DNA from: Candidatus Flexifilum breve
GTDB taxonomy: Bacteria > Chloroflexota > Anaerolineae > Aggregatilineales > Phototrophicaceae
Assembly: GCA_016717205.1 (NCBI GenBank)
Contig: JADKGC010000002.1
Location: 992,001-1,056,000, forward strand
Reading direction: 5' to 3'
Length of the DNA: 64,000 bases
Every line of letters begins with the position of its first letter. The stretch's first letter is position 1. A program made the position numbers and the translations under genes. The notes under the pieces were generated by a model. It searched no databases, was not told the DNA's origin, and saw only the letters and a list, made by a program, of their open reading frames with translations. Positions 1 through 8,190 of this stretch are shown here, one piece after another.

Positions 1-1
1 C

Positions 2-1270
2 GTGTATGAGGCGGAACGACAGGCACGGCAGGCCGCTGAACTCACCAACACGCGCCTCGAACTGCTGCACGGCATCGCGGGCGAGCTGGTCAAAGCGCAG
101 AGTGCCACCGAGATCGCCGCGATCTTCCTGAATCAGGCGCTGCCGGTGATCGGCGCGTTTCAAGGCTCGATCTCCCTGCTCAACGCGGACAAAACTTATC
201 TGGAATGGGTTGGCCAGCCTAAGCTGCCACCCGATACGCTCACCCGCTTTCCGCGCTTATACCTGACGATGGTCAATCCGGGCACGGACGCCGTGCGCCG
301 CCAGCAGCCCATCTGGGTGCAGAATTTGCAGGAATTTGCCGAACAGTATCCCGGATTCATCGACGCGCAGCGCGCCGCCTCGGGCATGCAGGCGGGCGCT
401 TACCTGCCCTTGAAAACGGAGAGCGGCACGATGGGCATGATGGGGCTCGGCTTTGACCATCCGCATCCGTTTGCGCCGGAGGAACGCCGTCTGCTGCTGA
501 CGATTGCCGGGCAGTGCGCGCAGGCGCTGGATCGTGCGCGCGCCTATGAGGCGGAACGCGCCGCCCGCCTTAAAGCGGAAGAATCTGATCGGCTGAAAAC
601 TCAGTTTCTGGCGATGGTCTCGCACGAACTGCGCACGCCGCTCACGTCGATTCTCGGCTTTTCCAGTACGCTGCTGGCGCATGAGACGCTGGAGGTCGAA
701 CTACAGCAGCGCTTCATGGGCATCATCGACGAGGAGGCGCAGCGCATGAAAGTGCTCGTCGATCAGTTGATCGACCTGTCGCGGCTGCAGGGCGGCGTGC
801 TGGAACTGACGTTGGAAGCGGTGCAGCTCGCCGAACTGGTGGCCGGCATCGAAGCGCAGCTCCGCATGATCGCGCTGACGCACGATTTGCGGCTCAGCGT
901 GTCGCAGGATTTGCCCGCGGTGCGCGCGGATCGGCTGCAGGTCGAACAGGTGCTGTTCAATCTGGTGAGCAACGCCGCGATCCACGCGCCGGACAGCACG
1001 CCAATCAGCATTGATGTGCGTGCCGCCGCGCGGGAAGATGGGGTGCAGGTTGAAGTGTGCGACGAGGGTACGGGCATCCCCGAAGCGATGTGGGACGAGG
1101 TGTTTCTGCCGTTCAAACAACTGCCGCAGAAGCGGCACACCGCGCGTAAAGGGCTGGGGTTGGGCTTGACGATTTGCCGGGCGTTAGTGGAAGCACATGG
1201 TGGGAAAATCTGGATTGAGAGCAATCAGCCGCAGGGAACGCGCATTGTGTTTACCCTGCGCCACGCCTAA
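2..1270 (+). CDS. GAF-domain sensor histidine kinase, 5' truncated by window edge
   Basis: Cytoplasmic two-component sensor kinase. The visible part begins in a helical linker (YEAERQARQAAE), followed by a GAF domain (about residues 25-175). A second copy of the linker (YEAERAARLKAEE, about 182-194) leads into the HisKA domain, with the H-box VSHELRTPLT and phospho-acceptor His at about residue 208 of the visible frame. The HATPase domain shows the N-box NLVSNAAIHAP, G1 DEGTGIP and G2 GLGLGLTICRALVEAHGG. Because the linker occurs at both ends of the GAF domain, at least one further sensory domain probably lies upstream of the window, and the GTG at position 2 is unlikely to be the real start. 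The stop codon overlaps that of the convergent receiver gene by a few bases. The signal sensed is unknown. Confidence 0.93.
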   Translation: MYEAERQARQAAELTNTRLELLHGIAGELVKAQSATEIAAIFLNQALPVIGAFQGSISLLNADKTYLEWVGQPKLPPDTLTRFPRLYLTMVNPGTDAVRRQQPIWVQNLQEFAEQYPGFIDAQRAASGMQAGAYLPLKTESGTMGMMGLGFDHPHPFAPEERRLLLTIAGQCAQALDRARAYEAERAARLKAEESDRLKTQFLAMVSHELRTPLTSILGFSSTLLAHETLEVELQQRFMGIIDEEAQRMKVLVDQLIDLSRLQGGVLELTLEAVQLAELVAGIEAQLRMIALTHDLRLSVSQDLPAVRADRLQVEQVLFNLVSNAAIHAPDSTPISIDVRAAAREDGVQVEVCDEGTGIPEAMWDEVFLPFKQLPQKRHTARKGLGLGLTICRALVEAHGGKIWIESNQPQGTRIVFTLRHA

Positions 1271-1626
1271 ACGTCAAAGCCGAGCTCGGCAATCGCCGCG
1301 CGTAACTGCTCCTGTCGGAAGGGTTTGGCCAGCTTCGGGGTGGCTTGCACGAGGGGATCCTGCTTGTCGAGCACGCCAACATGCGCGCTGACGATCAACA
1401 CTTTGACGTCTGACGCCTGCGCTTGCAGGTATTTGAGCAGTTCGACCCCCGACAGGCTCGGCAGCAAAATGTCGAGGATGACCAACTGCAGGTCGGGGAG
1501 CCGCTCCAGCGTCGCAATTGCGTCGACCACGTTGTCCGTCACCACCGTCTCAAAGCCCAATTTTTCCAGCAGAAAACGGAGCAGTTCTATCGTGTGGACA
1601 TCATCTTCCACAATCAAGGTACGCAC
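1267..1626 (-). CDS. Single-domain response regulator (CheY-like receiver)
   Basis: A 119-residue stand-alone receiver domain with no output domain. The acidic pocket is LIVEDD near the N-terminus, the phospho-acceptor is Asp52 in LVILDILLPSLSG, the conserved Ser lies in VLIVSAH, and the switch Lys is in KLAKPF at about 102. It converges tail to tail with the histidine kinase, the two stop codons overlapping. Kinase and receiver could be partners, but convergent genes do not form one operon, so pairing is inference. With no DNA-binding domain, it would act by protein contact or as a phosphorelay intermediate. Confidence 0.92.
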   Translation of the reverse strand: MRTLIVEDDVHTIELLRFLLEKLGFETVVTDNVVDAIATLERLPDLQLVILDILLPSLSGVELLKYLQAQASDVKVLIVSAHVGVLDKQDPLVQATPKLAKPFRQEQLRAAIAELGFDV

Positions 1627-1800
1627 AAGCTATGAACCTCATCGAAACAAGTCTGACAGAGAACCACATGCGAGGCGGAGGACGGGTATCAATGAACTGG
1701 CATTATAGCGCAGGACCAGGGCCGCAACACGAATACATGTTACTAAATCTTAACGTAGAATTGCGAAAAATGTCACTCAGATCGACGGAATCGATGGGCC

Positions 1801-2601
1801 TCATTCCCCGGTGATAGCGAGCGACATGAGCGGCACGCGCTGACCACCGACACTGATCTGCCCCGAGTCGGCATCCCGATACGAATAGAAGCTGCGCACG
1901 ACGTCCTGAAAGCTGTGATCGATGGTGTCCGCGATCAGCTCGCCCGTGCCGGAGTGCGTGAGAATGACGAAGCGGTCGCCCTCAATGCCGACGAAATCGT
2001 CCGGCGTGCCCTGCTGACTCACTACTTCGCAGATCGCCTGCGCGGTGAACGCCAGCACATTATCCGCTGCCATAAAGCCATAGACTTCGCCGTAGGATTT
2101 GAAACCTTCCACTTCGATATACAGCCGCTGATAGGGGATCTCCGCGTAGTCGCGCCGCTGCAATTCTTCGTGGATTAAGACGCCGGTGGGCAGGCCAGTG
2201 CGCGCCTCGTGCAGGCTTTCGCGGGTCGCGCGCGCAATCGACGTTTGCACGCGCAGGCGCAGTTCGTCAATGTCGAAGGGCTTGGTAATGTAGTCATCCG
2301 CGCCGAGCGAGAGCCCTTTGACCTTGTTGGCGCGTTCGTCACGCTGCGTCAAAAAGATGATCGGCATGTAGCGTGTGAACGAGGTCGCGCGCAGGCGCTG
2401 GCAGACATCATAGCCGTCGAAGTCGGGCAGCATTACGTCGAGCAGAATCAGGTTAGGGAAGCGGGAGCGCGCCAGTGCGACGCCTTGCTCCCCGGAATCA
2501 GCATGGAGAACTTCGTACTGGTGCACGCCGAAATACATGATGAGCATATCGGCAACGTCATGGTCATCCTCGATGAGCAGCAGTCGTTTGCGTGCGGGCA
2601 T
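1801..2601 (-). CDS. Response regulator with degenerate GGDEF-like output domain
   Basis: 266 residues. Residues 1-125 are a canonical receiver: acidic pair in LLIEDDHD, phospho-acceptor Asp55 in LILLDVMLPDFDG, switch Lys at about 107 in YITKPFD. The second half follows the diguanylate-cyclase fold: TGLPTGVLI replaces the usual TGLPNRR entry, then VEGFKSYGEVYGFMAADNVL, then DDFVGIEGDRFVIL where an active enzyme would have GGDEF. The signature is EGDRF, so cyclic-di-GMP synthesis is unlikely; a nucleotide-sensing or protein-binding role is possible. It starts 3 bases downstream of the gatC stop on the same strand, so the two are probably co-transcribed. Confidence 0.9.
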   Translation of the reverse strand: MPARKRLLLIEDDHDVADMLIMYFGVHQYEVLHADSGEQGVALARSRFPNLILLDVMLPDFDGYDVCQRLRATSFTRYMPIIFLTQRDERANKVKGLSLGADDYITKPFDIDELRLRVQTSIARATRESLHEARTGLPTGVLIHEELQRRDYAEIPYQRLYIEVEGFKSYGEVYGFMAADNVLAFTAQAICEVVSQQGTPDDFVGIEGDRFVILTHSGTGELIADTIDHSFQDVVRSFYSYRDADSGQISVGGQRVPLMSLAITGE

Positions 2602-2604
2602 GGT

Positions 2605-2898
2605 CTATTCGTCACCAAACACGGCATTCACGCGGAACTGGTTGTCATCGGCGTCCGGCGCATTGGCGACCACCTGCTCCGGCGGGAGCGCGGGCTGCGC
2701 GTGATCGGGTCGCAGCACATTTTTGAGCGGGAGCACCGAGGCGGTCGGCGGGATGTGCGAGGTGTCGAGTTCTTGCAGGCGCTTGAAGTAGCCGAGGACC
2801 GCCGAGAGCTGCCCGGCGTACAGCTTGACTTCGTCTTCGGTCAGATCCAGCTTGGCCAGTTCGGCGATCTTGCGCACTTCGTCGTAGGAGAGTTCCAC
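2605..2898 (-). CDS. gatC: Aspartyl/glutamyl-tRNA(Asn/Gln) amidotransferase subunit C
   Basis: A 97-residue GatC, the small subunit of the GatCAB complex that converts Glu-tRNA(Gln) and Asp-tRNA(Asn) to the amidated forms. The family pattern is clear: VRKIAELAKLDLTEDEV at the start, then a mid helix LSAVLGYFKRLQELDT, then PTASVLPLKNVLRPDHAQP and the C-terminal DNQFRVNAVFGDE. I chose the GTG start because GGAGGAA lies at ideal spacing before it on the minus strand; the longer frame upstream has no family match. gatA and gatB are not adjacent. A TATAAT box lies about 30 bases upstream of the start (2929-2934). Confidence 0.95.
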   Translation of the reverse strand: MELSYDEVRKIAELAKLDLTEDEVKLYAGQLSAVLGYFKRLQELDTSHIPPTASVLPLKNVLRPDHAQPALPPEQVVANAPDADDNQFRVNAVFGDE

Positions 2899-2928
2899 TG
2901 CTTTGTTCCTCCATGTGGGATCGCCACG

Positions 2929-2934
2929 ATTATA
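2929..2934 (-). promoter_or_regulatory. Candidate -10 box for gatC / response-regulator unit
   Basis: The minus strand reads TATAAT here, about 30 bases ahead of the gatC GTG, in the 205-base divergent spacer between gatC and the TrpC-like gene. The best -35 candidate, TTGCGT, is 19 bases upstream, which is long, so only the -10 is well supported. Confidence 0.4.
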
Positions 2935-3103
2935 ACACCGTCTTTCGCCGGGAACGCAAAGGAGATCGCGGTGCGCCGCGCTCCGCTGCCAACTCGATCT
3001 TATGCGTTCATGACATGCGTTACGACTTTTTGGGGGCTTGCCAACAATCCATTTTTCGCATGAAATAGTAGGTGTTGCGCATACAGGATCTGGCGAACGG
3101 ATT

Positions 3104-3859
3104 ATGAACACAGCCTTGCCGCAAGTCCAAGACATTCTCTCACTGAAGCGTGAACGGCTCGAATCGCGCAAGGCACAGACGCCTTTGAATGCGCTCCGGG
3201 CGCTGGCCGGAATGCAGCGCCGACCGGAATCGATCCTGAGTACGATCAGCGACAATGTTCTGATTTTCGGACAAATCACCTATTCGCCGCGCGCTTATGA
3301 TCCGGTGCAGCAAGCGCTCTCCTACTGGAAAGCGGGCGTCGATGCGGTGTGTATGTTTACCGACGACACGATCTACGAAGGCAGCGTCAACGACTTAACG
3401 CTGATCGCGCGGGCTGTCCCCGTTCCCACCATCAACCTGAACTATGTGTTCGACGAATACCAGATCGTCGAAACGCGCGCAGCAGGCGCTTCTGCGCTGA
3501 CGCTCTACACCCGCCTGCTCGACCGCAGCACGCTGTGGTCGCTGGCCTCCGCGACCGTGCGCAATCGCATGACATCGATTATCAGCGTGAATCAGGCCGA
3601 AGACGTCAAAACCCTGCTCGAATTTTGCCCGCCCGCGGTCGCGCTCGGCAAGCGCACCGACGACGGCGAACTCGATCTCCGCTGGATGCACTATGTGCGC
3701 TCGTTTATGCCCTTCTGCTCGCGCGTGGTCATCTCCACCCCGCTCAAATCTGTTGACGAAGCGCGGTCACTGGTCGCGCTGCGCCCGCATGCCGTCACCA
3801 TTGAGCCGGATCTGCTGCCGGAAATCCAGACACTGCGCGCCATTTTCGCCCCTAACTAA
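3104..3859 (+). CDS. Indole-3-glycerol-phosphate synthase-like (TrpC family) protein, catalytic residues replaced
   Basis: 251 residues from the ATG. It follows the TrpC architecture: N-terminal helix ILSLKRERLESRK, then NVLIFGQITYSPRAYDPVQQ in place of the first barrel strand, an AGVDAVCMFTD segment matching AGASALSVLTD, and late strands VALGKRTDDGELD and RVVISTPLKSVDEA. Aligned by eye to active enzymes, the Glu-x-Lys pair of the AEIKRASPS motif is lost, the NNRD motif reads GKRTDD, and the Glu of SESG is Thr. This looks like a TIM-barrel paralogue with another or no catalytic function, not the tryptophan-pathway enzyme. No other trp gene is adjacent; a TPR gene follows 37 bases downstream. 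An in-frame upstream start exists but lacks family similarity. Confidence 0.75.
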   Translation: MNTALPQVQDILSLKRERLESRKAQTPLNALRALAGMQRRPESILSTISDNVLIFGQITYSPRAYDPVQQALSYWKAGVDAVCMFTDDTIYEGSVNDLTLIARAVPVPTINLNYVFDEYQIVETRAAGASALTLYTRLLDRSTLWSLASATVRNRMTSIISVNQAEDVKTLLEFCPPAVALGKRTDDGELDLRWMHYVRSFMPFCSRVVISTPLKSVDEARSLVALRPHAVTIEPDLLPEIQTLRAIFAPN

Positions 3860-3896
3860 ACTATACTCGCTGCTCTACGCAGTCCACTAACGGGAT

Positions 3897-4736
3897 ATGC
3901 CCATGCCTACCCCTGAATTTGATCATCTCTGGAACTATGGCGATCCGGCGGGGACGGAGGCGCGCCTGCGCGACCTGCTCCCCACACTGGTCGATCTCGA
4001 TTTACGCTTACAACTCCACACGCAGATCGCCCGCGCGCAGGGCTTGCAGCGCCAATTCGACGCGGCGCACGCCACGCTCGATCAGGTCGAGCGCGAACTG
4101 ACGCCAGACACCCGCGTCGCACGAATTCGCTATCTGCTGGAACGGGGGCGCCTGTTCAATTCGTCGGGCAGTCCAGCGACCGCCTGTCCGCTGTTTGAAC
4201 AAGCGTTTGAGCAGGCGGCACAGGACGACTTTTACGCGGTCGATGCCGCGCATATGCTGGGGATCGCCGCGACGAAGGGTGACGAACGGCTGAAGTGGAA
4301 TTTACGGGCGTTGGCTTTAGCCGAAGCCTCCACGCACCCGCGCACGCAGCAGTGGGCAGGTTCACTGTACAACAACCTCGGTTGGACGTATCATGACGAT
4401 CAACGGTTTGTTGAGGCGCTCGACGTGTTCCAGCGCGCGCTCCGCTTCCGCGAGGCGCAGGGACAGGCGGAGTCGATCCGCATCGCGCAGTGGTGTGTCG
4501 CGCGGGCGCTGCGTTCGCTCGGACGGATCGACGAGGCGCTGCCGCTGCTGTATCCGCTGCTGCCCTTTGCCGATGGTTACGCCTATGAGGAAGTCGGCGA
4601 ATGTCTGCTGCTGCAGCAGCAAGCCGAAGAAGCCAAACCGTATTTCGCTAAAGCCCATGCGCTGCTCAGCGCGGACGAGTGGTTGGTCGCCAACGAACCC
4701 GCCCGATTGGAGCGGCTGCAGTCGTTGAGCCAGTAA
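3897..4736 (+). CDS. Tetratricopeptide-repeat protein
   Basis: 279 residues, cytoplasmic (no signal peptide or membrane span), nearly all helical. TPR-like pairs are visible at about 45-80 (LQRQFDAAHATLDQVERE), 85-120, 150-195 (NNLGWTYHDDQRFVEALDVFQRALRFRE), 200-225 (ALRSLGRIDEALPLLYPLL) and 235-265 (EECLLLQQQAEEAKPYFAKA pattern). TPR proteins are protein-interaction scaffolds; no enzymatic motif is seen. It sits between the TrpC-like and CitE-like genes on the same strand with short gaps (37 and 16 bases), so the three may share a transcript. Partner unknown. Confidence 0.8.
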   Translation: MPMPTPEFDHLWNYGDPAGTEARLRDLLPTLVDLDLRLQLHTQIARAQGLQRQFDAAHATLDQVERELTPDTRVARIRYLLERGRLFNSSGSPATACPLFEQAFEQAAQDDFYAVDAAHMLGIAATKGDERLKWNLRALALAEASTHPRTQQWAGSLYNNLGWTYHDDQRFVEALDVFQRALRFREAQGQAESIRIAQWCVARALRSLGRIDEALPLLYPLLPFADGYAYEEVGECLLLQQQAEEAKPYFAKAHALLSADEWLVANEPARLERLQSLSQ

Positions 4737-4752
4737 GAGTGGAGAAAATGGG

Positions 4753-5625
4753 ATGCGCGTGCGACGTGCTTTGTTGTTCATGCCCGGCGACAGCCGCGCC
4801 AAAATTGCCAAAGGCGCAGGTTTAGGCGTCGATTCGGTCATCATGGATCTGGAAGATGGCGTCGCGTATTCCCAGAAGCCTGCCGCCCGCGAGACCAGCG
4901 CCGCCGCGCTGCGCGAAATCGACTTTGGCCGCACTGAACGGCTTATCCGCATCAACCCAGTGGGCAGCGACTTCTACACCGACGACCTTATGCTCACCAT
5001 CAGCGACCGCCCCGATGGGTACGTGCTTCCCAAAGTCGAATCCTCGACGCAGGTGCAGATCGTCTCCGAATGGCTGTATCAGGCGGAAAGCGAGAACGGC
5101 TTCCCGCAAGGCAGCATTCCACTGCTCGCGATCATTGAAACGGCGCGCGGGGTCATCAACCTGCGCGACATCGCCCGCTCGGATCAGCGTTTGCAGGGGT
5201 TGATCTTCGGCGCGGAAGACTTCGCCGGAGACATCGGCGCAATGCGCACGCCCGAAGGCGCGGAAGTGCTGTATGCGCGCAGCGCGGTCGTGACCTATGC
5301 GAAAGCCTACGGCTTGCAGGCGATTGATACGGTCTACCTGATGTTGGATGATGCGCCCGGTCTGCAAACCGAGACGCGGCGCATTCTGGAAATGGGCTAC
5401 ACGGGCAAGCTGGCGATCCACCCCAAGCAGGTCGCGCCGATTCAAGCCGTGTTCACGCCGACCGCCAACGACATCGCCGCCGCGCGCCGCTTGATCGAGG
5501 CGCATGACGCGCATCAGAAGGCGGGCAAAGGCGCGTTCCAGCTCGACGGCAAGATGGTCGATATGCCGATCATCCGCGCCGCACAGACGGTCATGGCAAG
5601 GGCACAGGCCGCGGGGTTGGCGTAG
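4753..5625 (+). CDS. HpcH/HpaI aldolase / citrate lyase beta-subunit-like CoA ester lyase
   Basis: 290 residues, the typical length of stand-alone CitE-like proteins. Family motifs occur in order: RRALLFMPGDS, VIMDLEDGVAYSQK (Glu that binds metal), RINPVGSDFYTDDL (substrate Arg), YVLPKVES, AIIETARGVINL, LIFGAEDFAGDIG (second metal ligands) and GKLAIHPKQV. The family cleaves or makes CoA thioesters such as malyl-CoA, methylmalyl-CoA or citramalyl-CoA with Mg2+. Other citrate lyase subunits are absent, so a malyl- or citramalyl-CoA lyase role is more likely than classical citrate lyase; the exact substrate cannot be read from the sequence. The repeat right after the stop may end the transcript. 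Confidence 0.88.
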   Translation: MRVRRALLFMPGDSRAKIAKGAGLGVDSVIMDLEDGVAYSQKPAARETSAAALREIDFGRTERLIRINPVGSDFYTDDLMLTISDRPDGYVLPKVESSTQVQIVSEWLYQAESENGFPQGSIPLLAIIETARGVINLRDIARSDQRLQGLIFGAEDFAGDIGAMRTPEGAEVLYARSAVVTYAKAYGLQAIDTVYLMLDDAPGLQTETRRILEMGYTGKLAIHPKQVAPIQAVFTPTANDIAAARRLIEAHDAHQKAGKGAFQLDGKMVDMPIIRAAQTVMARAQAAGLA

Positions 5626-5627
5626 GA

Positions 5628-5751
5628 ACCCCACCCCCGACCCCTCCCCGAATTCAGGGAGGGGAGACTGATAGAATCGTTTGTGTAGGGACGCGACACA
5701 CCTCGTCCTGATTTCTGGAAACAAAAAGGACAAGGCAGGCCTTGTCCCTAC
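5628..5751. repeat. Two dispersed repeats: CCCCACCCC...GGGGAG element and GTAGGGAC...GTCCCTAC element
   Basis: 5628-5666 is a copy of the CCTC/CCCCACCCC family with a GGGGAG arm. 5685-5751 begins GTAGGGACGC and ends GTCCCTAC, with internal palindromes around a short spacer. Both occur in many spacers of this window. They fill the gap between the convergent CitE-like and DUF6157 genes. Confidence 0.8.
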
Positions 5752-5769
5752 TCCACCACAGCAATGACG

Positions 5770-6177
5770 CTACGCTCGCTTCGAGCGCATGCCTTTCAAA
5801 TGCTTGAGCGTATCGGTGCTGGCGAACTGCTCGTAGGCCGCTGATCCGCGCGGGTAGAGCGCGACCCGCCCCTCCTCATCATGATGAAAACCCCACCCAT
5901 AGCGTTTGCATAACGGCGACGTGCGCAGGCACGGCTGACCCTTCGCGAAGAATTTTTCGCGTTCCGCCGCGCGCTGATCGTCGGGGATGTCGTGGGTGCG
6001 CGCGTATGTCTCGAACAGGATGTCTTCCTGCGTGAATTCGTAGGGATGCTCGGAGATCAGCTCAAAGTGAATGACGGCGATGGTCGGCTTATCGCCTTTG
6101 CGGGCGGGCACTTCCGCCGCCGGGACGGGACAATCCTCCGCCACTTCGATAAACGTGTTGTAGTAATTGTGCTCCAT
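5770..6177 (-). CDS. DUF6157 family protein
   Basis: 135 residues matching what I know of DUF6157: starts EHNYYNTFIEVAEDCPVPAAEVPARKG, continues with IAVIHFELISEHPYEFTQEDILFETYA, the FAKGQPCLRTSPLCKRYGWGFH segment and a C-terminal LKHLKGMRSKRA. The protein is soluble with no signal peptide. The family is widespread in bacteria and has no assigned function that I know of. The conserved Cys-Leu-Arg and Lys-Arg-Tyr-Gly-Trp-Gly residues suggest a compact domain with a conserved surface. The gene is alone on its strand with repeats on both sides, so context gives no functional clue. Confidence 0.85.
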   Translation of the reverse strand: MEHNYYNTFIEVAEDCPVPAAEVPARKGDKPTIAVIHFELISEHPYEFTQEDILFETYARTHDIPDDQRAAEREKFFAKGQPCLRTSPLCKRYGWGFHHDEEGRVALYPRGSAAYEQFASTDTLKHLKGMRSKRA

Positions 6178-6261
6178 CGCGTTTCCTCACCTCTGCCGAA
6201 CGAGTTTGAATGCGAACTTATGTGCTAAATTATACTCGAAAAAGCGTCGGTGAGCAACTCT

Positions 6262-6357
6262 AACCTCACCCCTAAATCCCCTCTCCCAAGGGCGAGGGGA
6301 CTTAAAAACTCTGCCTGCCGCCCCTCTCCTTTAGGAGAGGGGGCGGGGGTGAGGTTG
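6262..6357. repeat. CCTCACCCC...GGGGTGAGG inverted repeat (two arms pairs)
   Basis: Starts AACCTCACCCC and ends GGGGGTGAGGTT, with nested pairs CCCCTCTCC/GGAGAGGGG. It is the fullest copy of this family in the window and could fold as one long hairpin. Confidence 0.85.
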
Positions 6358-6407
6358 GAAGCGGTAGACGCAATATATCGCGTTCCTGCAAGAAAAACGG
6401 TGCTTGT

Positions 6408-6482
6408 GTAGGGACGCAATTCATTGCGTCCGCTGTGTCTAAACCCACTTCACGTTGAGGACAAGGCATGCCTTGTCCCTAC
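6408..6482. repeat. GTAGGGAC...GTCCCTAC composite palindromic element
   Basis: Outer arms GTAGGGAC and GTCCCTAC. The left palindrome has core GACGCAATTCATTGCGTC, the right one core GGACAAGGCATGCCTTGTCC, joined by about 25 bases. The cores differ between copies while the outer 8 bases stay fixed. Confidence 0.85.
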
Positions 6483-6575
6483 AAAAGTATCGCGCATTGT
6501 GGTGTTTCTGCGCTTGTTAGGCACCTTCTTCATCGCATCCATGCCATTAGGTCGGACTTGTCTCAAACCCGAATC

Positions 6576-6604
6576 AAAAAGGGCGCACAGCCGTGCGCCC
6601 CTAC
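6576..6604 (-). terminator. Rho-independent terminator of guaA built from a half repeat
   Basis: On the minus strand: GGGCGCAC, loop GGCT, GTGCGCCC, then TTTTTGATTC, 20 bases beyond the guaA stop. The hairpin is a half copy of the GTAGGGGC repeat family (it still ends in CTAC on the plus strand). Confidence 0.7.
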
Positions 6605-6624
6605 AAGACATTCGCTGGATGCGA

Positions 6625-8190
6625 TTATTCCCACTCGATCGTGCCGGGCGGCTTGCTCGTCACGTCGTAGACCACGCGGTTGACGCCGCGCACCTCGTTG
6701 ACGATGCGACTGCTCACGCGGGCGAGCAGATCGTAGGGCAGGCGCGCCCAATCCGCCGTCATGAAATCATCGGTGGTGACCGAGCGCAGCGCGATCACTT
6801 CTTCGTAGGTGCGGTTGTCGCCCATCACACCGACGCTCTTGACCGGCAGCAGCACAGCAAACGACTGCGCTGTGCCCGTGCGCAGCAGGCCGAGCCGTTC
6901 CAGTTCTTCGCGGAAGATCGAGTCCGCGTGGCGCAGCGTTTCGAGGCGATCCCACGTCAGTTCGCCGAGGCAGCGCACCGCGAGGCCGGGGCCGGGGAAC
7001 GGCTGCCGCCACACGACGCTGTCGGGCAGGCCGAGCGTCGTCCCGACCGCGCGCACCTCATCCTTGAACAGATCACGCAGCGGTTCGACCAGTTCGAACT
7101 GCAAATCTTCGGGTAAGCCGCCGACGTTGTGGTGACTCTTGATCACGCGCGACTTCTTGCTGCTGGCCGCCGATTCGATCACGTCCGGGTAAATCGTCCC
7201 CTGCGCCAGATACTTCAGGTCGCCGTACTGCGCTTGCAGGCGCTTGGCCTGATCGCTGAAGGTATCGATGAACTGCTTGCCGATGATCTTGCGCTTGGCT
7301 TCGGGTTCGGTGACACCGCGCAGCGCGTCGAGGAATTCCTCGGTCGCGTCGACGGCGATCAGGTTGATGTGCTGTTCGTCGTGGAAGACCTGCACGACCT
7401 GTTCGGCCTCGTTGAGGCGCAGCATCCCCGTGTTGACGAACACCGCGATCAGCCGTGCGCCGATGGCCTTGTTGAGCAGCGCCCCGGCCACCGCCGAATC
7501 GACGCCGCCGCTCAAAGCGAGCAGCACATGCGCGTCGCCGACTTTGGCGCGGATGGCGCTCACCGCATCGTCGATGAAGGCGGCGGGGGACCATTTCGCC
7601 TCACATGCGCAGACATCGAAGATGAAGTTGCGCAAAATCTGCGTGCCCTGCGCCGTGTGCCGGACTTCCGGGTGAAACTGCACGCCGAAATAGCCGCGTG
7701 TCGGGTCGCCCATCGCCGCATACGGCGAATTCTCGGAGGTCGCCAGCGGGATGAAGCCCTGCGGCGGGCGTTCGATGCGATCACCGTGGGACATCCACAC
7801 ATTCGTTTCCGGCGAGATGCCGTTGAACAGCGGGTTATCGCCGCCCGTGTGCATGATCAGCACCGCGCCGTATTCGCGCGACTGCGCCGGGGCTACCACG
7901 CCGCCGAGCGCGTGCGTCAGTGCCTGCATGCCGTAGCACACGCCGAGAATCGGCTTGCCTGTTTGCAGCAAGAACGGCGGTAACTGTGGCGCGTCTGGTT
8001 CGTAGATGCTCGCTGGGCCACCGGACAGAATGTAGCCGCCCGGCTGATGCGCATTGATCTTGGCGGCGTCCGCGTCGCACGGGAAGACTTCGGCGTACAC
8101 GCCCTGCTCGCGCACGCGCCGCGCGATCAACTGGGTGTACTGCGACCCGAAATCGAGGATCGCGATGCCGCCCTGCCGTAAATCGGTCAT
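6625..8190 (-). CDS. guaA: GMP synthase (glutamine-hydrolysing)
   Basis: 521 residues, normal for GuaA. It converts XMP to GMP with ATP and glutamine in the cytoplasm. The N-terminal class-I glutamine amidotransferase domain shows GVCYGMQALTHALGG (nucleophile Cys) and GVQFHPEVRHT (catalytic His, Glu). The ATP-pyrophosphatase domain has the P-loop LLALSGGVDSAV, and the C-terminal dimerisation domain ends RVVYDVTSKPPGTIEWE, the family's hallmark. The start is the ATG at 8188-8190 giving MTDLRQGGIAILDFGSQYTQ; it overlaps the xpt stop by ATGA, implying translational coupling. Together with xpt it forms a guanine/xanthine salvage unit. Confidence 0.98.
   Translation of the reverse strand: MTDLRQGGIAILDFGSQYTQLIARRVREQGVYAEVFPCDADAAKINAHQPGGYILSGGPASIYEPDAPQLPPFLLQTGKPILGVCYGMQALTHALGGVVAPAQSREYGAVLIMHTGGDNPLFNGISPETNVWMSHGDRIERPPQGFIPLATSENSPYAAMGDPTRGYFGVQFHPEVRHTAQGTQILRNFIFDVCACEAKWSPAAFIDDAVSAIRAKVGDAHVLLALSGGVDSAVAGALLNKAIGARLIAVFVNTGMLRLNEAEQVVQVFHDEQHINLIAVDATEEFLDALRGVTEPEAKRKIIGKQFIDTFSDQAKRLQAQYGDLKYLAQGTIYPDVIESAASSKKSRVIKSHHNVGGLPEDLQFELVEPLRDLFKDEVRAVGTTLGLPDSVVWRQPFPGPGLAVRCLGELTWDRLETLRHADSIFREELERLGLLRTGTAQSFAVLLPVKSVGVMGDNRTYEEVIALRSVTTDDFMTADWARLPYDLLARVSSRIVNEVRGVNRVVYDVTSKPPGTIEWE

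Larger units (their letters stand above)
6178..6624. other. 447-base spacer made largely of dispersed repeats
   Basis: Between the DUF6157 start and the guaA stop. It holds a CCTCACCCC-family pair (6262-6357), a full GTAGGGAC element (6408-6482) and a half element that forms the guaA terminator (6576-6604). No coding frame with family resemblance is seen; short open frames here are translated repeats. Confidence 0.8.
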
